DNA of 64,000 nucleotides, from the NCBI RefSeq assembly GCF_041051975.1, contig NZ_CP163435.1, forward strand, positions 8,586,501 to 8,650,500. Direction: 5' to 3'. Below, piece after piece: positions 58,720 through 64,000 of this stretch. The translations under genes were made by a program, and so were the position numbers. How positions within the stretch are numbered: the first letter of the stretch is position 1; the number at the start of each line of letters is the position of its first letter. A model generated the notes under the pieces. The model was not told the DNA's origin. It searched no databases and saw only the letters and a program-made list of their open reading frames with translations. The DNA is from Streptomyces sp. R21 (GTDB lineage Bacteria > Actinomycetota > Actinomycetes > Streptomycetales > Streptomycetaceae).

Positions 58720-60254
58720 GGCTTCACCTCGGGGTGCGCGGCCAGCAGGGTTTCGACCGAGTCGGCCTCGGCGGGGGTCTTGTCCTCGCGGTAGCGCACG
58801 ACGCGGGCGAAGCGGAGGGTGACACCGGCCGGATAGCGCGTGGACTTCTGCAGGCCGTCGTAGGCGATCTCGACGACGAGTTCGGGCCGTACGGTCACCA
58901 CGTGGCCGTTGTCCTCGACGGCCAGCTTCCCGAGCCGCTCGGTCTGCCAGGTCAGCATCGCGTCCGTCATGCCCTTGAAGGTCTTGCCGAGCATCGCGAA
59001 CGACCCGTCCTCGTCGCGCGCGCCGAGGTGCAGGTTCGACAGCTTGCCGGTGCGCCGGCCGTGGCCCCACTCGGCGGCCAGCACCACCAGGTCGAGGGTG
59101 TGCACGGGCTTGACCTTCAGCCAGGAGGCACCGCGCCGGCCCGCGCTGTAGGGAGCGTCGAGCGCTTTGCAGACCACGCCCTCGTGGCCGCGGGCGAGCG
59201 TGTCCGCGAGGAAGCCCTCCGCCGCGGCGAGGTCGTCGGGCCCCTGCACGAGCGCGCGGCGCACCCGCATCGGCTCCGGCACGAGCCGCGCCAGCTCGGC
59301 GTGCCGGGCATCGAACGGCAGGTCCAGGAGATCCTGTCCGTCGACGTTCAGCACGTCGAAGAAGACGGGGGAGACGGGCACCGCCGCGGCGGCCGTGGCC
59401 ACGTCCACCCGGGAGCCGACCCGCCCGGCGATCTCCTGGAAGGAGCGCGGCCGTCCGTCCTCGTCCAGCGCGATCACCTCGCCGTCCAGGATGAACCGCT
59501 CGCCCTTCAACTCCAGTGCGGCGGCAGTGAGTTCAGGCAGCCGGTCGGTGATGTCGTCGAGCGTGCGGGTGTGCACGCGTACGGTGTCGCCGTCGCGGTG
59601 CACCTGGACGCGGATGCCGTCGAGCTTCTCCTCGACCGCGCAGGGGCCGAGCTTGCCGACGGCCTCGGCGACGGACGCAGCGGTGTGCGCCAGCATCGGC
59701 AGCACCGGGCGGCCGACGGTGAGCCGGAACGCGCCGAGCGCCGCCGGGCCCTCGGCCAGCAGCGCCTGCGCCACCGTCTGCAGCGAGCCCGCCAGCATCA
59801 CCGCTCGCCGTACGTCCCCGGCGGGTGCGCCGGTCGCCTCGGCCAGCCCCTCGACGGCGACCGCGTCCAGCGCGCCCTGCCGCACCTCGCCGGTGAGCAG
59901 CCCGAACAGGAACCGCTGCTCGCTCTCGGTGGCCGCCGCCATCAACTCCCCGACCAGCCGGGCCCGTTCGGCCTGTGAGCCGGTGCCGGAGACGCTGCCC
60001 AGCTCGGTGAACCGGGCGTCGACCTCGCGGACGGTGAGCGTGGGCTCCGCGGCGGGGGTGACGCGGTGGCTCAGCACCTTCCAGCCGATGCCCAGCCGCC
60101 CCTGCGGCAGGCGACCCGCCAGATAGGGGATCACGATCGGCACGTCGTCCGCGTCGGCGTCCCGGAACAGCTCGGCGAGCAGAGCGATCTTCCGGGACCG
60201 CGCCGAGGCGGCGGCCACCTCCTGGGACACATGGGCGAGCCGGGTCAGCAGCAT
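58716..60254 (-). CDS. ligB: ATP-dependent DNA ligase
   Basis: A 512-residue ATP-dependent ligase, an addition to the housekeeping NAD ligase. N-terminal DNA-binding domain (LLTRLAHVSQEVAAASARSRKIALLAELF), nucleotidyltransferase domain with adenylated Lys in CAVEEKLDGIRVQVHR, motif III (ERFILDGEVIALDEDG), and motifs IV-V (ARGHEGVVCKALDAPYSAGRRGASWLKVKP), then an OB domain. It has no LigD polymerase or nuclease part. Homologous to actinobacterial LigB. ATG 60254; shares four bases with the NUDIX gene. Confidence 0.93.
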   Translation of the reverse strand: MLLTRLAHVSQEVAAASARSRKIALLAELFRDADADDVPIVIPYLAGRLPQGRLGIGWKVLSHRVTPAAEPTLTVREVDARFTELGSVSGTGSQAERARLVGELMAAATESEQRFLFGLLTGEVRQGALDAVAVEGLAEATGAPAGDVRRAVMLAGSLQTVAQALLAEGPAALGAFRLTVGRPVLPMLAHTAASVAEAVGKLGPCAVEEKLDGIRVQVHRDGDTVRVHTRTLDDITDRLPELTAAALELKGERFILDGEVIALDEDGRPRSFQEIAGRVGSRVDVATAAAAVPVSPVFFDVLNVDGQDLLDLPFDARHAELARLVPEPMRVRRALVQGPDDLAAAEGFLADTLARGHEGVVCKALDAPYSAGRRGASWLKVKPVHTLDLVVLAAEWGHGRRTGKLSNLHLGARDEDGSFAMLGKTFKGMTDAMLTWQTERLGKLAVEDNGHVVTVRPELVVEIAYDGLQKSTRYPAGVTLRFARVVRYREDKTPAEADSVETLLAAHPEVKP

Positions 60255-60326
60255 GCAGCCATGGTGCAACGGAGGCGGTCGCTCCACACCTGTACGACCG
60301 CTACGGCGCCGCCGGGTCGGACACGC

Positions 60327-61253
60327 CTACGAGGTCGCGTCGAGGTCGGACATGATCAGGTCGCCGTTGACCGTCGCGGCCGCCCGGTAGCCGGCGCTCG
60401 CCGCGTTCACCACCTGCTCCGCGAAGCCGACCGCGTTGCCCGCCGCCCACACGCCCGGCACGGTCGTCAGACCCGTCTCGTCGACCACCGGGTAGCTGCC
60501 GAACGGGGTCTCCCGCAGCTCGGCGCCCAGCTGCTCGAACAGACTGTTGCGCGGGACGGCCCGCGGCGCGACGAACAGCACCTGGCGGTCGTGCGCGGTG
60601 CCGTCCGCGAGCCGTACCCCGGTGAGCCGGTCGTCGTCGACCAGCAGCTCGGCCACCTCGCCGGGCACCACGGCGACCCCGGCCCTGGTGAGCCGGCGCC
60701 GGTCGTCGTCCGACAGCTCGTCCTCGGCGACCGTGTGCAGGAACAGGGTCACGTCCTTCGACCACTGGGACACCATCAGCGCCTGATGCACGCTCATCGG
60801 GGTCGAGGCCAGCACGCCGAAGGCCTGGTCGCGCACCTCCCAGCCGTGGCAGTACGGGCAGTGCAGCACGTCCCGCCCGAAGCGCTCGGCGACGCCGGGA
60901 ACCGCCGGCAGCTCGTCCGTCAGGCCGGTGGCGACGACGAGCCGCCGCGCCCGCACGGTCCGTCCGCCCGCGAGGGTCACGGTGAAGCCGCCTTCCGCCC
61001 GGATGGCGTCCGTCACCCGGTCCCGGACGAGCTGGACGCCGTAGCGCGCGATCTCCTCGCGGCCGATCGCGAGGAACTCGGCGGGCGGCATTCCGTCGCG
61101 GGTCAGATAGCCCTGCATGTGCGCGGCGGGCGCGTTGCGCGGCTCGCCCGCGTCGACGACCAGCGTCTGGCGCCGGGCCCGGCCCAGCACGAGCGCGGCG
61201 GACAGTCCGGCCGCGCCGCCTCCGACGACGACCACTTCGTACTTCTCGGTCAC
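60327..61253 (-). CDS. Thioredoxin-reductase-like FAD/NAD(P) oxidoreductase
   Basis: A 308-residue flavoprotein. FAD loop VVVVGGGAAGLSAALVLGRARR, redox-active CPYC in DVLHCPYCHGWEV, and C-terminal FAD contact VPGVWAAGNAVG. The second NAD(P) dinucleotide motif is degenerate (FGVLASTPMSVHQALMV), so it may not use NADPH as usual thioredoxin reductase; dithiol oxidases in natural-product pathways look similar. GTG start at 61253, GGAGG eight bases before. Divergent from the XRE-cupin gene, which probably regulates it. Confidence 0.85.
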   Translation of the reverse strand: MTEKYEVVVVGGGAAGLSAALVLGRARRQTLVVDAGEPRNAPAAHMQGYLTRDGMPPAEFLAIGREEIARYGVQLVRDRVTDAIRAEGGFTVTLAGGRTVRARRLVVATGLTDELPAVPGVAERFGRDVLHCPYCHGWEVRDQAFGVLASTPMSVHQALMVSQWSKDVTLFLHTVAEDELSDDDRRRLTRAGVAVVPGEVAELLVDDDRLTGVRLADGTAHDRQVLFVAPRAVPRNSLFEQLGAELRETPFGSYPVVDETGLTTVPGVWAAGNAVGFAEQVVNAASAGYRAAATVNGDLIMSDLDATS

Positions 61254-61295
61254 GGTGACCACCTCCAGGGAGAAGGTCGCTCGACTGTCGCGGGA

Positions 61296-61324
61296 TTGAC
61301 AAACCTCTTTGCCGATTCTGCAAT
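61296..61324 (+). promoter_or_regulatory. Promoter of XRE-cupin gene; leaderless mRNA likely
   Basis: TTGACA at 61296-61301 and tgcaat at 61319-61324 are separated by 17 bases. The start point would then fall at about 61331, one base before the ATG at 61332, so the mRNA should be leaderless. TTGC-cgattct-GCAA (61309-61323) overlaps the -10 and may be the regulator site. Confidence 0.6.
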
Positions 61325-61331
61325 AAGGGTC

Positions 61332-61904
61332 ATGAGTACGGATGAGGTTCTCGCGGGCGTGGGCCCGAGGCTGCGACGGGTCCGCAAGGAGCGGGAGGTG
61401 ACCCTCGCGGCGCTGTCCGAGGCGACCGGCATCTCGGTCAGCACCCTGTCGCGGCTGGAGTCGGGCCTGCGCAAGCCCAGCCTCGAACTGCTGCTGCCGA
61501 TCGCGCAGGCCCACGAGGTGCCCCTGGACGAACTGGTCGGTGCCCCGCCGGTGCGGGACCCGCGAGTGCGGGCCGAGCCCATCGTGCGGCACGGGCGCAC
61601 GTACTGGCCGCTGACCCGGCAGCCCGGCGGTCTGCAGTCCTTCAAGGTGCTGGTGCCGCAGCGGGACGAGGAGCCCGAAGCCCGTACCCATGAGGGCTAC
61701 GAGTGGTTGTACGTGCTGTCGGGGCGGCTGAGGGTCGTGCTGGGTGAGCACGACGTGGTGATGGCCGCGGGTGAGGCGGCCGAGTTCGACACGCGGGTGC
61801 CGCACTGGTTCGGTTCGACGGGGGAGGGGCCTGCGGAGTTCCTCAGCCTGTTCGGGCCGCAGGGGGAGCGGATGCACGTACGGGCGCGGCCTGCGCGGGA
61901 GTGA
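61332..61904 (+). CDS. XRE-family regulator with C-terminal cupin
   Basis: A 190-residue transcription factor. HTH residues ~10-65: LRRVRKEREVTLAALSEATGISVSTLSRLESGLRKPSLELLLPIAQ; cupin residues ~100-185: ARTHEGYEWLYVLSGRLRVVLGEHDVVMAAGEAAEFDTRVPHWF. Ligand unknown. It lacks a ribosome site, consistent with a leaderless mRNA. Divergent from the thioredoxin-reductase-like gene, which it probably controls. Confidence 0.9.
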   Translation: MSTDEVLAGVGPRLRRVRKEREVTLAALSEATGISVSTLSRLESGLRKPSLELLLPIAQAHEVPLDELVGAPPVRDPRVRAEPIVRHGRTYWPLTRQPGGLQSFKVLVPQRDEEPEARTHEGYEWLYVLSGRLRVVLGEHDVVMAAGEAAEFDTRVPHWFGSTGEGPAEFLSLFGPQGERMHVRARPARE

Positions 61905-61953
61905 TGGACCGCGCGGCCGCGGGAGTGACGGACCCGACTGTTCCCTGATGGGC

Positions 61954-61965
61954 AAGCGACCGCTT
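61954..61965. promoter_or_regulatory. Palindrome upstream of quinone oxidoreductase operon
   Basis: AAGCG-ac-CGCTT followed by AGTATG, about 58 bases before the start. The shape is like the operators of fatty-acid-type TetR regulators, although no TetR lies beside it. Confidence 0.45.
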
Positions 61966-62022
61966 AGTATGCGATGGAGTCCGGTCTTGCTCTCAGACGA
62001 AGCAGTCCCGTGGAGGCCCCGC

Positions 62023-63000
62023 ATGCAGGCATGGCAAGTGCACCAGAACGGCGAACCGAGCGAGGTGATGCGTCTCGACGACGTGGCGCGGCCGGTGCCC
62101 GGCGAGGGCCAGGTGCTGCTCAAGGTGCGCGCGGCGAACATCAACTTCCCTGACGCGCTGATGATCCGCGGCCACTACCAGGTCCAGCCGCCGCTGCCGT
62201 TCACGCCCGGCGTGGAGATCTGCGGCGAGACCGAGGAAGGGCGCCGCGTGATCGCGAACCCCGCACTGCCGTACGGCGGCTTCGCCGAGTACGCGCTCGC
62301 GGACGCAGCGGCGCTGCTGCCCGCGCCGGACGCCCTGGACGACGCCGAGGCCGCCGCCCTGCACATCGGCTACCAGACCGGCTGGTTCGGCCTGCACCGC
62401 CGCGCCCACCTGGAGGCGGGCGAGACCCTGCTCGTGCACGCGGCCGCGGGAGGCGTCGGCAGCGCCGCCGTCCAGCTCGGCAAGGCGGCGGGCGCCACCG
62501 TCATCGGCGTCGTCGGCGGGGCCGAGAAGGCCGCCGTGGCCCGGGAGTTGGGGTGCGACGTCGTCATCGACCGGCGCACCGAGGACGTCATCGCCACGGT
62601 CAAGCAGGCCACCGGCGGGCGCGGCGCCGACGTGATCTACGACCCCGTCGGCGGCGAGGCCTACACCCAGTCCACCAAGGTCGTCGCCTTCGAGGGCCGG
62701 ATCGTCGTCGTCGGCTTCGCCAGCGGGTCGATCCCCAAGCCCGCCCTCAACCACGCCCTGGTGAAGAACTACTCGATCCTCGGCCTGCACTGGGGTCTGT
62801 ACGGCACCAAGAACCCGAAGCTGATCCAGCACTGCCACGAGCAGCTCACCGACCTCGCCGCGCGCGGCGCCATCAAGCCGCTGATCAGCGAGCGTGTCCC
62901 GCTGAGCGGTGCCGCGGCCGCGGTGCAGCGCGTCGCCGACGGCGTCACCACGGGGCGGGTCACCGTGCTGCCCTCTCTGGAGAACGGAGCCACCGCATGA
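62023..63000 (+). CDS. NADPH:quinone oxidoreductase-like, zinc-free MDR family
   Basis: A 325-residue medium-chain oxidoreductase of the QOR group. ANINFPDALMIRGHYQVQPPLPFTPGVEICGE is the substrate domain and VHAAAGGVGSAAVQLGKAAGATVIGVVG the NADPH loop; no zinc ligands. It reduces quinones, enones or acyl-CoA-like substrates. ATG at 62023 preceded by GGAGG. It overlaps the acyl-CoA dehydrogenase gene by four bases, suggesting a joint catabolic path. Confidence 0.9.
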   Translation: MQAWQVHQNGEPSEVMRLDDVARPVPGEGQVLLKVRAANINFPDALMIRGHYQVQPPLPFTPGVEICGETEEGRRVIANPALPYGGFAEYALADAAALLPAPDALDDAEAAALHIGYQTGWFGLHRRAHLEAGETLLVHAAAGGVGSAAVQLGKAAGATVIGVVGGAEKAAVARELGCDVVIDRRTEDVIATVKQATGGRGADVIYDPVGGEAYTQSTKVVAFEGRIVVVGFASGSIPKPALNHALVKNYSILGLHWGLYGTKNPKLIQHCHEQLTDLAARGAIKPLISERVPLSGAAAAVQRVADGVTTGRVTVLPSLENGATA

Positions 63001-64000
63001 CCGACGCCGCCGAACTGCGCCGCCGCACCCAGGAGTTGCTGGCCGCGCACCAGCCCGGGGCAACGGACCGCCTGGACTTCCTGAAGGCCCGCTTCGACGC
63101 CGGGCTCGCCTGGGTGCACTACCCCGAGGGCCTCGGCGGGCTCGGCGCCCCGCGCACCCTCCAGGCCGTCGTGGACGCCGAGTTGGAGGCTGCGGACGCC
63201 CCGGACAACGACCCGCGGCGCATCGGTATCGGCCTGGGCATGGCCGCGCCGACCATCCTCAAGTACGGCACCGAGGAACAGAAGCAGCGCTTTCTGCGGC
63301 CCCTGTGGACCGGCGAGGAGGTGTGGTGCCAGCTGTTCAGCGAGCCCGGCGCCGGATCCGACCTCGCGGCGCTGGGCACCCGCGCCGTGCGCGAGGGCGA
63401 CGAGTGGGTCGTCAACGGGCAGAAGGTGTGGACGTCCAGCGCCCACCTGGCCCGCTGGGCCATCCTCATCGCCCGCACCGACCCGGACGTGCCCAAGCAC
63501 GCGGGCATCACCTACTTCCTCTGCGACATGACCGACCCCGGCGTCGAGGTGCGGCCGCTGCGCCAGGTCACCGGCGAGGCCGAGTTCAACGAGGTGTTCC
63601 TCACCGACGTCCGCATCCCCGACACGCGCCGCCTCGGCGAGGTGGGCGACGGCTGGCGGGTCGCGCAGACCACGCTGAACAACGAACGCGTCGCCATCGG
63701 CGGCATGCGCATCCCCCGCGAGGGCGGCATGATCGGGCCGGTCTCCAAGACCTGGCGCGAACGCCCCGAGCTGCGCACCCACGACCTGCACCAGCGGCTG
63801 CTCACCCTGTGGGTCGAGGCCGAGGTCGCCCGGCTCACCGGCGAACGGCTGCGCCAGCAGATGGCCGTCGGCCAGCCCGGCCCCGAGGGCGCCGGCATGA
63901 AGCTCGCGTTCGCCCGCCTCAACCAGGAGATCAGCGGCCTGGAGGTCGAACTCCTCGGCGAGGAAGGCCTGTTGTACGAGGACTGGACGATGCGCCGGCC
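62997..64000 (+). CDS. Acyl-CoA dehydrogenase, N-terminal part (cut by window end)
   Basis: The first 334 residues of an acyl-CoA dehydrogenase. Motifs: CQLFSEPGAGSDLAALGTRA, NGQKVWTSSAHLARWAILIARTD, the GEAEFNEVFLTDVRIPDTRRLGEVGDGWRVAQTTLNNERVAIGG region characteristic of the FadE17/FadE26-like actinobacterial group. The C-terminal catalytic part is beyond 64000. Start ATG overlaps the oxidoreductase stop (ATGA), so both form one operon. Confidence 0.9.
   Translation, partial: MTDAAELRRRTQELLAAHQPGATDRLDFLKARFDAGLAWVHYPEGLGGLGAPRTLQAVVDAELEAADAPDNDPRRIGIGLGMAAPTILKYGTEEQKQRFLRPLWTGEEVWCQLFSEPGAGSDLAALGTRAVREGDEWVVNGQKVWTSSAHLARWAILIARTDPDVPKHAGITYFLCDMTDPGVEVRPLRQVTGEAEFNEVFLTDVRIPDTRRLGEVGDGWRVAQTTLNNERVAIGGMRIPREGGMIGPVSKTWRERPELRTHDLHQRLLTLWVEAEVARLTGERLRQQMAVGQPGPEGAGMKLAFARLNQEISGLEVELLGEEGLLYEDWTMRR

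Noticed and set aside
1..64000. tRNA, rRNA, insertion sequences, prophage or integration sites
   Set aside because: No cloverleaf, rRNA motif, transposase/integrase reading frame or flanking direct repeats could be seen.

Overview
The window is a GC-rich (visibly above 70%), gene-dense stretch of an actinobacterial chromosome, almost certainly Streptomyces or a close relative. Pointers are frequent GTG and TTG starts, many ATGA/GTGA overlaps, a WhiJ-like XRE/DUF397/ATPase locus, DUF6213, DUF6328 and DUF6777 proteins, actinobacterial-type PFK, MurT/GatD, and a type III PKS rppA-P450-cupin cluster. From memory, the gene order (purB ... bio ... urease ... pfkA ... rppA ... ligB) resembles a conserved region of the S. 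coelicolor chromosome. I see no transposase, integrase, prophage, CRISPR array, tRNA or rRNA.

Layout. 1-5.6 kb: 5'-part of purB, a DUF4326 gene, an SGNH hydrolase, a coupled pair of CNNM/CBS membrane proteins, a GNAT protein. 5.8-9.2 kb: MacB/FtsX-type ABC exporter. 9.4-10.1 kb: ribbon-helix-helix antitoxin with a Fic-like partner behind a palindromic operator. 10-14 kb: methyltransferase, secreted lipase and divergent large LuxR regulator. 14.2-18.7 kb: biotin genes bioD-bioA-bioB with divergent bioF. 18.8-20.5 kb: DUF397, XRE-DUF5753 regulator and HATPase. 20.5-23.2 kb: LysR/LysE pair, DUF6328 membrane protein, and a secreted NlpC/P60 hydrolase behind a ydaO-type (c-di-AMP) riboswitch. 23.8-27.2 kb: a ClpP paralogue, orphan Phd antitoxin, and an export-type membrane protein with divergent TetR.

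27.3-31.9 kb: complete urease operon ureABCFGD, split by a Streptomyces intergenic repeat. 32-37.5 kb: secreted tripeptidyl aminopeptidase, PlsC acyltransferase, rocD-ddaH (ornithine/methylarginine) and an Lrp regulator. 37.5-41.7 kb: four-gene operon of LytTR response regulator, small membrane protein, sodium/solute symporter and LytS-like kinase. 41.9-45.5 kb: membrane Ser/Thr kinase with an eight-cysteine extracellular part, next to a lipoprotein with a PASTA-like segment and an 18-bp tandem repeat. 45.6-50.7 kb: CtaG-like protein, pfkA, gatD-murT (peptidoglycan amidation), divergent peptide deformylase.

50.8-64 kb: TetR plus acyl-CoA dehydrogenase, rppA-CYP158-cupin naphthoquinone/flaviolin pigment cluster with a divergent TenA-like gene, DUF6213, succinate-semialdehyde dehydrogenase, NUDIX-ligase pair, thioredoxin-reductase-like flavoprotein with a divergent XRE-cupin regulator, and a quinone oxidoreductase-acyl-CoA dehydrogenase operon cut by the window end.

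Most of the window is core metabolism and well-known families. The least explained material is the kinase/PASTA-lipoprotein pair with its repeats, the LytTR-symporter-LytS operon whose symporter has an inserted soluble domain, the RHH/Fic-like module, and several palindromes that look like regulator sites. All identifications are by reading motifs; no database search was run.
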